NCBI RefSeq assembly: GCF_029277305.1
Contig: NZ_CP119526.1
Reading direction: 5' to 3' (one strand)
Source: Guptibacillus hwajinpoensis
GTDB lineage: Bacteria; Bacillota; Bacilli; Bacillales; Guptibacillaceae
Length of the DNA: 64,000 nt
A program made the translations under genes and the position numbers. The notes below the pieces were generated by a model. The model was given only the letters and a program-made list of their open reading frames with translations, did no database searches and was not told the origin of the DNA. Each line of letters begins with the position of its first letter. Position 1 is the first letter of the stretch. Positions 23,873 through 32,617 of the stretch are shown here, in pieces.

Positions 23873-25318
23873 TTAATTCTCCTCTATTCTGTTAAGAAAC
23901 TCCTGTACCTGATCAACAAAAGGCTGCATAGGATAACTATTGTAATGCACAGCCTGCAGGCGAACAGGATCTCCAAAGAAAAACCTCTCAAACTGCGTTT
24001 GTCTTGATCCGAATGCACTCATACTCAAATCCCACGCCACTCGAAACAGCCTTACACGTTCTTTTGCTTCAATATTTGCTCCTTGAAGATAGCGCTCAAG
24101 ATCTTCTTTTATCTCCGATTGAAAATCCTCTTGTGTTGGGATAGAGATGAGCCCACTAGCGCCTAACATCTCAATAATTTCGATCAGTCTTGGATAGACA
24201 CCTGGAAAATATTGAATAGCTGCTTTCAAAGGGGTACTTGCTGGAATAACTGTACCGTAACGATTCGGTTGGCTATTAACTTCTGAGGATAATAGAAGTG
24301 CTTTCATAATTTCAAGAGCGTTAATAATCTCACTCATTTTCAGCTTCACGTGTTCATACTCTTGTATTTGAATCGCATCTCCGATCATTTCACAGAGACC
24401 TAGAATGTATTCGAGCTTTACAATTTGCCTACAAACAGATTGGTACTGTAAAAAGGCATACATACCTGTTTCCTCATCAACAGTTGACATCGCTTCGAGG
24501 TTCTTGTAAACGAAAACACATTCCCACGGAACAAGAACTTGTTCAAAAACAACGATGGAATCGGTCTCTTCAAATTGCGATGCAAGTGGATGATCGAAAG
24601 TACAGTCACTGTAGCAAAAGGATTCTCTACATAGAAATTTCAACCCTTTTGTATTCGCCGGAATCATAAACCCAAATATATACGAATCATCAAAACTAGG
24701 GCCGCCAGCAGGAAGAACAAGTAACTCGTCAGTTAATCCTCCCTGTGTTGCAAGTAATCTGGCACCTTGAATAACAATACCTTCCTTATTCTCTTCTACT
24801 ACTTTTGCTGCTGTGACAGTTGAACTATTCAAGTAATGTCCCATTGACCTGTTAACTTGAGGATTAATAAATGTATGGGTAATCGATAGATCTTCGTCCC
24901 TTGCACGTTCATACAACCGTTTAATGTTATCCCCAAATTCTTGTCTATCTTTTGCAAAGTGAGGTGCTGCAGTACCTAGTGCCATGAGTAACGTATTCAT
25001 GTAATCTGGGGAACGTCCCATGAGACCCGCACTCATACGCGCCCATTCCTGAGTAGCTTTCCGTCTATTAATTAAGTCTTCCAATGAAAGAGGCTGATGA
25101 TAAGAAAAGCCATATTCTCCTTTGCCGTCAGGATGAGAATAACGAAAAAGCTCGCGATTTTCTTCTTGACACTGGTAGTCATAAAGAGCAGCCTTGCTCT
25201 TCAGTATTCCTTTAAAAGGAGCGAGTTCTGTAAGCTTCCCTGAACACTTCTCTCCCTTAATCCAAATTTCACTTTGAAGAGCATCCATTCTATTAATATA
25301 CTCCTTACCATTAATCAC
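23873..25318 (-). CDS. 4-hydroxyphenylacetate 3-monooxygenase family protein (HpaB-like)
   Basis: 481 residues of the FADH2-dependent HpaB/PvcC oxygenase family, acyl-CoA dehydrogenase fold. Family positions visible: ARMSAGLMGRSPDYMN (about 92-107), HTFINPQVNRS (about 145), and VFVYKNLEAM (about 265). It would hydroxylate a phenolic compound using FADH2 from a reductase (HpaC), which is not nearby. GTG start with GGGAGGTGACT upstream. Confidence 0.88.
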   Translation of the reverse strand: MINGKEYINRMDALQSEIWIKGEKCSGKLTELAPFKGILKSKAALYDYQCQEENRELFRYSHPDGKGEYGFSYHQPLSLEDLINRRKATQEWARMSAGLMGRSPDYMNTLLMALGTAAPHFAKDRQEFGDNIKRLYERARDEDLSITHTFINPQVNRSMGHYLNSSTVTAAKVVEENKEGIVIQGARLLATQGGLTDELLVLPAGGPSFDDSYIFGFMIPANTKGLKFLCRESFCYSDCTFDHPLASQFEETDSIVVFEQVLVPWECVFVYKNLEAMSTVDEETGMYAFLQYQSVCRQIVKLEYILGLCEMIGDAIQIQEYEHVKLKMSEIINALEIMKALLLSSEVNSQPNRYGTVIPASTPLKAAIQYFPGVYPRLIEIIEMLGASGLISIPTQEDFQSEIKEDLERYLQGANIEAKERVRLFRVAWDLSMSAFGSRQTQFERFFFGDPVRLQAVHYNSYPMQPFVDQVQEFLNRIEEN

Positions 25319-25503
25319 ACAGTCACCTCCCTTATAGCTTCTTTACTACACTATGCACTAATGATAGGAGGAGACAGTGCACATGCCTTTATCCTGTAAA
25401 ATGTAATAATAATATGGTTTTTATCCCATACTTATGCAAAAGGGTTTTCAATTCAGTATATATGTGGAACAATAGACACAGCATTTCGAAAGGAGCATGT
25501 GAA

Positions 25504-26232
25504 TTGCGTAAATTAACTTATCTACTTATCACAGGATTATTGTTAGTCGTTCTAGCAGCCTGTGGAGGTAATGAAAACAGCAGTAATGACAAGAAACAAG
25601 AAGATACAAAAACAGAAGAAAAAGCCGGGGAACAGAAACAACCTGAAGTTGATGAAGTAGATGCAGATAAAGTGATGGCTACCGTCAATGGAACAGAAAT
25701 TACTGGGGAAGACTTTAATCCGGTCTACACTCAGAATCAAATGCAGTACGTTCAGATGGGACAAGAAGTTCCTAAAGAACAGCTTGAACAGATGAAAACA
25801 CAAATCGTTGAAAGCCTTGTTGGCCAGGAACTAATCCTTCAAGATGCAAAGGATAAAGGCTACGAAGCTACTGAAGAACAAGTTGATGAAGAGCTTAAAG
25901 GTGTAAAAGAAAGTTTTGAGAGCGAAGATCAATTTGAAGCTGCACTTAAGGAAAATGATATGAAGGTTGAGGAACTTAGAGAGCAACTCGCGAATAACGT
26001 TCTATATACCACTTACGTAGAGAAAGAAATAAAAGTTGATGATGTAACTGAAGAAGAAATGAAAGAATCTTATGATAAAGCAAAAGAGCAAGGAAGCTCT
26101 GAAGAGATGCCTGCTTATGAAGACGTTAAGCCTCAGATTAAAGAAGGCTTAGAAAAAGAGAAACAAGGTAAGAAAATGCAAGAACTCGTAGAGAAGCTTA
26201 AAAAAGATGCAGATGTTGAAATGAACGTCTAA
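25504..26232 (+). CDS. SurA-N-type lipoprotein chaperone (PrsA-like without PPIase domain)
   Basis: 242 residues. The signal peptide ends in a lipobox (LVVLAAC, Cys20), then an acidic low-complexity linker (residues 21-58), a SurA N-terminal chaperone domain (VMATVNGTEITGEDF..., about 59-170) and a charged C-terminal coil. No parvulin domain is seen. It probably assists folding of exported proteins at the outer face of the membrane. TTG at 25504 is the start because GAAAGGAG precedes it and it gives a proper signal peptide. Confidence 0.88.
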   Translation: MRKLTYLLITGLLLVVLAACGGNENSSNDKKQEDTKTEEKAGEQKQPEVDEVDADKVMATVNGTEITGEDFNPVYTQNQMQYVQMGQEVPKEQLEQMKTQIVESLVGQELILQDAKDKGYEATEEQVDEELKGVKESFESEDQFEAALKENDMKVEELREQLANNVLYTTYVEKEIKVDDVTEEEMKESYDKAKEQGSSEEMPAYEDVKPQIKEGLEKEKQGKKMQELVEKLKKDADVEMNV

Positions 26233-26238
26233 TCGATG

Positions 26239-26275
26239 AAAACCGCTAGAGATTTATTCTCTAGCGGTTTTTTTA
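26239..26275 (+). terminator. Terminator of the lipoprotein gene
   Basis: AAAACCGCTAGAGA / TCTCTAGCGGTTTT followed by T residues. It overlaps the end of the convergent thioesterase gene. Confidence 0.9.
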
Positions 26276-26667
26276 TTGTCATAGAGATGCGCTTCAAGTT
26301 GTTCACGAATGTGCTCAGGAATCGGTTCACTTTTCTGAACATCGAAATGATAATTCACATATGTAGCGCGTCCCTTAACACATACGGAATCCCCTTGGTG
26401 AATTTCCTCATACACCTCAAAGCTTTTGTTACCAATCCGACTGATCCACGTCTTAACCGTAACCACTTTCCCATAATAGAGCTGGGCAAGATATTCCACA
26501 TTCATTTTCAATAGAACGCAATGCCAATCATGAAACGCTAGATCGGGATTAAACATACGAAAAATATCATCCCGACCTGATTCAAACCATACTGGTATAA
26601 CCGTATTGTTAATATGCCCGGCCCCATCTGTTTCAGAAACGCGGGGCTCAATAACTTTCTCAAACAT
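26254..26667 (-). CDS. 4HBT hotdog-fold acyl-CoA thioesterase
   Basis: 137 residues of the YbgC/FadM-type hotdog fold: RVSETDGAGHINNTVIPVWFE, with the catalytic Asp region and the central hotdog helix, then MNVEYLAQLYYGKVVTVKTWI. It hydrolyses acyl-CoA esters; chain length unknown. Its last codons lie in the stem of the convergent lipoprotein gene's terminator. Confidence 0.88.
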   Translation of the reverse strand: MFEKVIEPRVSETDGAGHINNTVIPVWFESGRDDIFRMFNPDLAFHDWHCVLLKMNVEYLAQLYYGKVVTVKTWISRIGNKSFEVYEEIHQGDSVCVKGRATYVNYHFDVQKSEPIPEHIREQLEAHLYDNKKTARE

Positions 26668-26730
26668 AACGTCACTCCTTTTTACTATGTATTCGTTATC
26701 ACTATAAACCTTCCCTTTTTCAAAACGTAA

Positions 26731-26761
26731 AGAGCTTCCAGGTGCATAACCTGGAAGCTCT
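26731..26761 (-). terminator. Terminator of katA
   Basis: A 12-bp stem AGAGCTTCCAGG / CCTGGAAGCTCT, 11 bp after the katA stop; moderate T-tract on the minus strand. Confidence 0.8.
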
Positions 26762-26771
26762 AACGTGGTGT

Positions 26772-28253
26772 CTATGATTGATATTGTTCTTCGTTAATAA
26801 ATTGCTTGAAGTTCACATCCGCTTTCTCTCCAAGCGTATTTCCTAACTCCTCATCCGCTTGATAGAAGTTAGCAATCGCTCGTCCAACAATTGCTCGATC
26901 TTCTATACCATCGAAATCATTCATTAAGTTCTTGATTAACGTCTCTTTCGTATTCTGATCCCAACTGCGATAAATACGTCCAGTCTGACCGAAATGGTTT
27001 ACTTTATCGATTACTTGACGTCCAGCTTGACCAGAAACTGGCTGCATAGCGTCTTCATAACCTGGCACTTCAGAAGGAGCACCAGAAGCACTATTTGGCT
27101 CATAGTTAACATGACCCATATCTTTATTGTCGTTCATGCTTCCTTCTTGCTGATAGTTGTTCACTTTAGTCTTTGGTTTATTAATATCCAATTGAAGGTA
27201 GTTTGTACCGACACGATGGCGCTGTGTATCAGAATAAGAGAACAAACGACCTTGTAGCAACTTATCTTCTGAAGGAAGCATACCCGGTACTAGTACACCA
27301 GGATTAAAGCTAACTTGCTCGGTTTCAGCAAAGAAGTTATCTACGTTACGGTTAAGTGTCATTGTACCGACAAACTCCCATGGAACGTCCTCTTCAAGCC
27401 AGTCTTTCGTCGCATCAAGTGGATTGAAGTCAAAGTTATTCAATTCGTCTGGGCGAAGAACCTGTATATATAGATCCCACTCAGGAAATTCTCCTTTTTC
27501 AATGGCATTATAAAGATCACCCGTCGCATGATTAAAGTCCATCCCCTGAACTTTTTCAGCTTCTTCAAGCGAAAGGTTCTTAATACCATCTTTCGGCTGC
27601 CAGCGTTGCTTCACGTAGAATGTCTCGCCATCTTCATTAAACCACTTAAACGCATGGACGCTCGATCCGCGCATGTTACGGTAAGTTGCCGGAATTCCTT
27701 CATCTGTGAACAGGTGCATCGCCATGTTCGTTGTCTCTGGGGAAAGTGAAAAGAAATCCCAGTAGCGTGCAGGATCTTGAATATTTGTAACCGGATCTGG
27801 TTTTAATGAATGAATAACATCCGGGAATTTAATCGCATCGCGAATAAAGAAGATAGGCAACGTGTTTCCTACGAAATCATAGTTTCCTTCTTCTGTATAG
27901 AATTTAATAGAAAAGCCACGTGGGTCACGCGCTGTTTCGGGCGAATGCTTCCCATGAATAACTGTTGAGAAACGAGCGAATAGCTCCGTTTCCTTTCCTT
28001 CTTCTTGAAGAAATGCAGCTTTTGTATATTTTTTCATGCTATTTTTCGTTACAAAAACACCGTGAGCGCCTGCTCCTCGCGCATGAACGACGCGTTCAGG
28101 AATACGTTCTCTGTCAAAGTGAGCAATTTTTTCAAGTAATTGATAGTCTTCTAAAAGTGTTGGACCATTCTGCCCGGCCGTTTTTGAATTCTGATTGTCT
28201 GAGATCGGTACACCTTGATTGGTCGTGAACTTCTTTTTGTTTTGATCGTCCAT
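26772..28253 (-). CDS. katA: Monofunctional heme catalase
   Basis: 493 residues, the size of small-subunit clade 3 catalases. The catalytic His lies in RVVHARGAGAHGVF (about residue 54), Asn in the FVGNTLPIFF region, and the heme-ligand Tyr in RLFSYSDTQRHR. It breaks H2O2 into water and O2 in the cytoplasm. ATG 28253 follows AAGGAGTG. The leader carries two stem-loops (28283-28329); no clear PerR box was found. Confidence 0.96.
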   Translation of the reverse strand: MDDQNKKKFTTNQGVPISDNQNSKTAGQNGPTLLEDYQLLEKIAHFDRERIPERVVHARGAGAHGVFVTKNSMKKYTKAAFLQEEGKETELFARFSTVIHGKHSPETARDPRGFSIKFYTEEGNYDFVGNTLPIFFIRDAIKFPDVIHSLKPDPVTNIQDPARYWDFFSLSPETTNMAMHLFTDEGIPATYRNMRGSSVHAFKWFNEDGETFYVKQRWQPKDGIKNLSLEEAEKVQGMDFNHATGDLYNAIEKGEFPEWDLYIQVLRPDELNNFDFNPLDATKDWLEEDVPWEFVGTMTLNRNVDNFFAETEQVSFNPGVLVPGMLPSEDKLLQGRLFSYSDTQRHRVGTNYLQLDINKPKTKVNNYQQEGSMNDNKDMGHVNYEPNSASGAPSEVPGYEDAMQPVSGQAGRQVIDKVNHFGQTGRIYRSWDQNTKETLIKNLMNDFDGIEDRAIVGRAIANFYQADEELGNTLGEKADVNFKQFINEEQYQS

Positions 28254-28282
28254 GCAAAACACTCCTTATTATATAGATATTC

Positions 28283-28328
28283 CCTGCAGAAAATAATGCA
28301 GGAAAAGTAATCCTTAGTCACTTAGGAT
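28283..28328 (-). promoter_or_regulatory. Two stem-loops in the katA leader
   Basis: CCTGCA...TGCAGG (28283-28302) and ATCCT...AGGAT (28310-28328) lie between the likely promoter region and the katA start. They may be operators or RNA structures; no known regulator motif is matched. Confidence 0.3.
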
Positions 28329-28486
28329 ATGTTCCCAGAAGCTACCATTCGTAAACTTGAATTTGAATAATAATAGATAGGAATTTATATGAAAAGAAAA
28401 CAAATGTTCTCGTTTTTCTTTTCGATTCACTTAGACTATAATGAGGAAGGAAGCATCCTACTTAATCACAAAGGAGAGTGAAGTAA

Positions 28487-28906
28487 ATGAAGCACCATCC
28501 TATTCCCTATTTCTCATTTGAAGGAACAGCGCGTGAAGCATTAAATTATTACAAAGAAGTATTTGAAGGTGAGATTACTGATATCCAAACGTTTGGTGAG
28601 GCAGATTTCGAATCTCCACCTGAACTCGATGATCATATCATGCATGCTCGCTTCAAAAAGGACGACCTCTTTTTCATGGTCTCAGACGTATTCTTGAATC
28701 AGAAAGTGACTGTCGGTAACAACATCTCACTAGCTCTCGAACTTGATAGTGAAGAAGAAATCCAAAAGCTATACTCTCGTCTAAAAGAAAAAGGAACAGT
28801 GTACATGGAGCTTCAAGATACATTCTGGGGAGCAACATTTGCTAAAGTGAAGGATGCATACGGTGTAATTTGGGATCTAAACTACGAAAAAGCGAAATCT
28901 AAATAA
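28487..28906 (+). CDS. VOC/PhnB-like glyoxalase-fold protein
   Basis: 139 residues: PYFSFEGTAREALNYYKEVFEG and the second-half YMELQDTFWGATFAKVKDAYGVIWDLN are the two beta-alpha-beta-beta-beta modules of the PhnB-like (YjdN) branch. Enzyme activity unproven. A TATAAT lies 45 bp upstream and AAAGGAG precedes the ATG. Confidence 0.88.
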   Translation: MKHHPIPYFSFEGTAREALNYYKEVFEGEITDIQTFGEADFESPPELDDHIMHARFKKDDLFFMVSDVFLNQKVTVGNNISLALELDSEEEIQKLYSRLKEKGTVYMELQDTFWGATFAKVKDAYGVIWDLNYEKAKSK

Positions 28907-29000
28907 GGTATTTGAGTCTGTCACGGTGGTGGCAGGCTTTTTTGGTGGGTGGATTTAAGGGAGGGGTGGTGGGGACGGTGAGAGGGGGCGAAATAGTGAG

Positions 29001-29092
29001 ATATCCGCGAAATATTGAATATATCCGCGAAATTTTCTTTTTATCCGCGAATTCGGATGATATATCCGCGATTTTTCAAATATATCCGCGAA
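29001..29092. repeat. Five tandem ATATCCGCGAA units with 20-21 bp period
   Basis: TATCCGCGA recurs at about 29002, 29022, 29042, 29063 and 29083, separated by 9-11 bp of unrelated AT-rich sequence. The short frame through it (giving YIREI/YPRNI-type words) is not a gene. The units end exactly where the NERD gene's stop lies. Confidence 0.85.
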
Positions 29093-29095
29093 ACC

Positions 29096-30067
29096 TTAAA
29101 GTTGATGTATTTCGAGCAAATACCGCCTACCTTTGTTTGCACCACTAAATTCGAGATTCATCGATTTTAATAGTCTTGTAGCCGCATCCTCTGAACTTAA
29201 TTCCAGGAATCCTCTCAACTCTTGATTCGTAATCTCCTTTGAAATAAGCAGTGCATAATCATTTATAGCTTTTAAATGAGCATTCTTAGAAGCAAATGAG
29301 CAACTCTCACAAAACCACTTTCCATGTACTCTTAGCATAGGCAACCGCGCACAACCTGAACACTGAACACCAACTAACAAATCAGCAACGGGAATAGAAA
29401 ACTGTTTTAATATATCCCGGTCAAGAGGATCATGTTGTTTTACTAAAAAGCGACCTAATTTACGTACTTCTTTCATCGTTAGAATCTCAATAGGATACCG
29501 TTTATCAATAGATCTAACTTTTGTAGGCAAATACTCACTACGAATCACTTTAGAAGTGATAGCATCGATTTCATGAGTGGCTTTCAAGACCGTGCTTCGA
29601 TTACTTATTACAATCAATGTTTCAATTGGAATTTTGCGTAACTTTAATTTTGATAAAAAGAGTTGAAGCTGGTATCTCTGTCTCTCGACTTGTGTAAGAG
29701 GATCTGGGAAAGCTTCTTCTTTTGTATTAGAAATACGAATCATTTGATTAAAGTTCGGATCAAACATTAAAGTTCCTGAAATGTTCTTCACTTCAATAAT
29801 TAGAATATAGTGTTGAGAGATCACGAGCGTATCAATTTGAAAGTGGTGGGCGCCATCGTATAAACGCAAATCATGATAGATCATAAACCGTTTCTCTTCT
29901 AAAAAGCTAAGTGGGAAACCTATTGATTTTTCACCATAAAATCCTGCGCTATACATTTTCAGTTGTTCTTTCACTTCTTCATATCGGTTGTGATAAGGCG
30001 GCAGTCGACGCAATAGTGCGTCCATCTTGAGGAGGTTAAGCGGGGCATCATGTAGCTTTCCAATCAA
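29096..30067 (-). CDS. NERD nuclease-related domain protein with C-terminal zinc ribbon
   Basis: 323 residues: N-terminal helical segment (MDALLRRLPPYHNRYEEV), NERD domain (about 55-165) with the nuclease-like FQIDTLVISQHYILIIEVKN (Asp...Glu-x-Lys), and a C-terminal zinc ribbon with two CxxC pairs (CSGC...CESC). Role unknown; NERD proteins are linked to DNA processing. TTG 30067 is preferred (AAAGGAG upstream, usual family N-terminus); a longer frame to 30160 would run through the ilvD terminator. Confidence 0.85.
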   Translation of the reverse strand: MIGKLHDAPLNLLKMDALLRRLPPYHNRYEEVKEQLKMYSAGFYGEKSIGFPLSFLEEKRFMIYHDLRLYDGAHHFQIDTLVISQHYILIIEVKNISGTLMFDPNFNQMIRISNTKEEAFPDPLTQVERQRYQLQLFLSKLKLRKIPIETLIVISNRSTVLKATHEIDAITSKVIRSEYLPTKVRSIDKRYPIEILTMKEVRKLGRFLVKQHDPLDRDILKQFSIPVADLLVGVQCSGCARLPMLRVHGKWFCESCSFASKNAHLKAINDYALLISKEITNQELRGFLELSSEDAATRLLKSMNLEFSGANKGRRYLLEIHQL

Positions 30068-30142
30068 TTCATTTATCGCTCCTTTTTCAGTTCTTCCTTC
30101 CTCTTCTCCTCTCCCTATCCAATTCCCTTCTCTCCCCCTCAC

Positions 30143-30175
30143 AAAAAACCAGCTCCCCAAAAAAAGGAAAGCTGG
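30143..30175 (-). terminator. Terminator of ilvD
   Basis: On the minus strand CCAGCTTTCC, T-rich loop, GGGGAGCTGG, then six T residues; 28 bp after the ilvD stop. Confidence 0.85.
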
Positions 30176-30202
30176 CTGAACTCTTCTCTTCTATTCTATG
30201 CT

Positions 30203-31897
30203 CTACTCAATATCCAGATCCGTTACCGCACCTTTTGCAGATGAGGAAACGAGTCTTGCGTATTTTCCTAGGATGCCTGTTTTGTATCTTAGCTCGGGTC
30301 TAACCCACTCTGCTCGGCGTCTTTCTAGCTCTTCGTCGGAGACGGCGAAATTGATTTGTTGTTTGTCGCTATCAATTGTAATGGTGTCTCCTTCTTTTAA
30401 TAAGCCAATTGGTCCGCCGACGAACGCTTCTGGCGATACGTGGCCGATTACGAATCCGTGTGAACCGCCTGAGAATCGGCCGTCCGTCATAAGGGCTACC
30501 TTACCGTTCAATCCTTTTCCTACAATCATAGATGTGATGGAAAGCATTTCTGGCATACCTGGTCCGCCTTTTGGACCAACATTGCGGATAACGAGAACGT
30601 CACCTTCTTTAATATCATCGGCTTCAATCGCTGCTGTCGCTTCCGCTTCGTTATTATAGACACGAGCAGGTCCTTCGAAACGACTGATCTTCTGACCGGA
30701 CATTTTCGCAACAGAACCTTCTGGAGCTAGATTACCACGAAGCACGACAAGTGGACCGCTTGCTTTAATTGGATCGTTTAGAGAACGAATGATTTCCTGT
30801 CCTTCTTTTAATGAAGGTGCTTCTTCCAAATTCTCTGCAACTGTTTTCCCTGTTACTGTTAGACAATCACCGTGAAGCAATCCATGTTCATGAAGAAGCT
30901 TCATTACAGCTGGAACACCGCCAATTTCATAAAGGTCCTGCATCACGTATTTACCACTTGGTTTCATGTCTGCGATATGTGGCACGCGCTCACGAACACG
31001 CTCAAAATCATCAAGCGATAAATCGACACCCGCTGAATGAGCCATCGCTGTTAGATGTAGGAAAGCATTTGTTGACCCACCAAGCGCCATGACGACTGTG
31101 ATCGCATTCTCAAAAGCTTCTTTTGTCATGATATCGCGAGGATAAATGTCTTTTTCAAGAAGATTCACGACAAGTTCCCCAGCTTGGCGACATTCTGACT
31201 CTTTGTAATTATTTACTGCTGGTGTTGATGAAGAGCCAGGGATACTCATACCGAGCGCTTCAACTGCTGAAGCCATTGTGTTTGCAGTGTACATTCCACC
31301 GCACGCTCCAGCACCTGGACAGGCATTGCATTCGACTTTGTGAAGTTCTTCGTCATTTATTGTGCCAGCTTTATATTGTCCAACGGCTTCAAAAGAAGAG
31401 ACGATATCGATGTCATTGCCATTTAATTTTCCAGGCTGAATGGTTCCACCGTATACATAGACAGATGGGATATTCATGCGCCCAATTGCCATTAAACAGC
31501 CTGGTGTTGTTTTATCACAGCCACCAATTGCAACGATGCCGTCTAAGCGCTCGGCATTTGTCACGGTTTCGATGGAGTCAGCGATGATTTCACGACTCGG
31601 TAGTGAATAGAACATTCCTTCATGTCCCATGGCGATGCCATCAGAAACTGTAATCGTGTTAAAGATCATCGGCGCGCCACCATTATCCTTCGCTCCACTC
31701 TTCGCCTCGCGAGCAAGCCCATCAATATGTACATTACACGGCGTAACTTCACTCCATGTACTTGCAATGCCAATCATTGGTTTCTTGAAATCCTCATCAG
31801 TAAACCCAACAGCTCGAAGCATGGAGCGGTTTGGAACACGGTTTACTCCTTCACTGATCACTTTGCTTCGAATACGTAAGTCTTTCTTTCCTTCCAT
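30203..31897 (-). CDS. ilvD: Dihydroxy-acid dehydratase
   Basis: 564 residues. Iron-sulfur ligands sit in GGCDKTTPGC and CNACPGAGACGGMYTANTM, and the C-terminal DGRFSGGSHGFVIGHVSPEA motif is intact. It converts dihydroxyacids to keto acids in valine/isoleucine synthesis. ATG 31897 follows GGAAGGGTG. It stands alone, away from other ilv/leu genes. Confidence 0.96.
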   Translation of the reverse strand: MEGKKDLRIRSKVISEGVNRVPNRSMLRAVGFTDEDFKKPMIGIASTWSEVTPCNVHIDGLAREAKSGAKDNGGAPMIFNTITVSDGIAMGHEGMFYSLPSREIIADSIETVTNAERLDGIVAIGGCDKTTPGCLMAIGRMNIPSVYVYGGTIQPGKLNGNDIDIVSSFEAVGQYKAGTINDEELHKVECNACPGAGACGGMYTANTMASAVEALGMSIPGSSSTPAVNNYKESECRQAGELVVNLLEKDIYPRDIMTKEAFENAITVVMALGGSTNAFLHLTAMAHSAGVDLSLDDFERVRERVPHIADMKPSGKYVMQDLYEIGGVPAVMKLLHEHGLLHGDCLTVTGKTVAENLEEAPSLKEGQEIIRSLNDPIKASGPLVVLRGNLAPEGSVAKMSGQKISRFEGPARVYNNEAEATAAIEADDIKEGDVLVIRNVGPKGGPGMPEMLSITSMIVGKGLNGKVALMTDGRFSGGSHGFVIGHVSPEAFVGGPIGLLKEGDTITIDSDKQQINFAVSDEELERRRAEWVRPELRYKTGILGKYARLVSSSAKGAVTDLDIE

Positions 31898-32060
31898 TCC
31901 AATCACCCTTCCAAGTCGCATATGAAATTAGATAATTTACTCAATTCAAAATTTATATTCTTTGATGATACTAGTTTTCACACGTTAACGCAAACAATTA
32001 TCAGAAATTTTATTTCACAACCAATAATTACATGTATGCGATTGTATAAAGAGTACTTTC

Positions 32061-32233
32061 ACCATAACCGTTACACGTGTAGTTGAACTTGTAGAAATGG
32101 AGCAGAGGTTACAGCTTTTGTAGAAGGAAATCCTGGCAACTTATTTAAGCTCGCAAAACCGCTTATGAAGAAAATGGTACAAAAATCTGTGACTAACGAT
32201 TATAGAAATCTAAAAAAGTTGTTAGAGAAATAA
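32061..32233 (+). pseudogene. Relic of an SRPBCC (polyketide cyclase-like) gene, 3' end
   Basis: The end of a START/SRPBCC protein is readable: TITVTRVVELV in one frame, then AFVEGNPGNLFKLAKPLMKKMV...LKKLLEK and a stop in another. There is no start or upstream domain. In the gap 31898-32330 this relic and a terminator are the only things seen. Confidence 0.6.
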
Positions 32234-32238
32234 CAAAC

Positions 32239-32266
32239 AAGCCGGTCCCCATAGGTACCGGCTTTT
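32239..32266. terminator. Terminator after the SRPBCC relic
   Basis: AAGCCGGT / ACCGGCTT stem with T-run on the plus strand, 5 bp after the relic's stop codon, so it was probably its terminator. Confidence 0.75.
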
Positions 32267-32330
32267 ACTTATATCATTTGAATCACGCTATCGAGAAGAT
32301 GAAGAAGCCATCAGGTGTGCTGCTTTCGAA

Positions 32331-32489
32331 TTATAAGGTTCCAGGTTCGAACGTCTTACAATCCGTTTCTTCACTATTGCTAGCTTGTTTTCCTTTATGG
32401 CTAACAACGAATATTTCATCAGCACCGCATTTCTGGCCGTTACGGTTGTGGACACAGTTTGCAACTTCACACAATACATCCAATGCCAT
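32331..32489 (-). CDS. DUF1540 domain-containing small protein (52 aa)
   Basis: Frame MALDVLCEVANCVHNRNG... with four conserved cysteines (Cys7, Cys12, Cys21, Cys44) in the DUF1540 pattern C-x4-C-x8-C-x(n)-ETDCKTFEP, likely a small zinc-binding protein. Excellent AAGGAGGTG site before the ATG. A longer reading frame in another phase overlaps it on the same strand, but lacks these features. Confidence 0.88.
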   Translation of the reverse strand: MALDVLCEVANCVHNRNGQKCGADEIFVVSHKGKQASNSEETDCKTFEPGTL

Positions 32490-32617
32490 CCCCTTCACCT
32501 CCTTAGTCTTAGCTTGCCCACTCTATAGGACACCATACCACTATCCAATAAACAATCGCATAAAAGACGATTACTGTTCGTGGTATGATAATAAAAAAAG
32601 ATCAAGGTAGTGAAACA

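Noticed and set aside
29001..29092. CRISPR array
   Set aside because: Repeat unit of 11 bp and spacers of 9-11 bp are far too short, and there are no cas genes.
28912..29148. A plus-strand frame of 78 codons across the ATATCCGCGAA array
   Set aside because: It merely translates the repeat (YIREI/YPRN words), has no good ribosome site, and overlaps the end of the NERD gene.
31980..32015. cre site upstream of ilvD
   Set aside because: TTGTTTGCGTTAACG-like sequence departs from the consensus at several positions; too weak to report.
32288..32479. 63-codon minus-strand frame overlapping the DUF1540 gene
   Set aside because: The other frame (32331-32489) has a strong ribosome site and the conserved Cys pattern; this one has neither.
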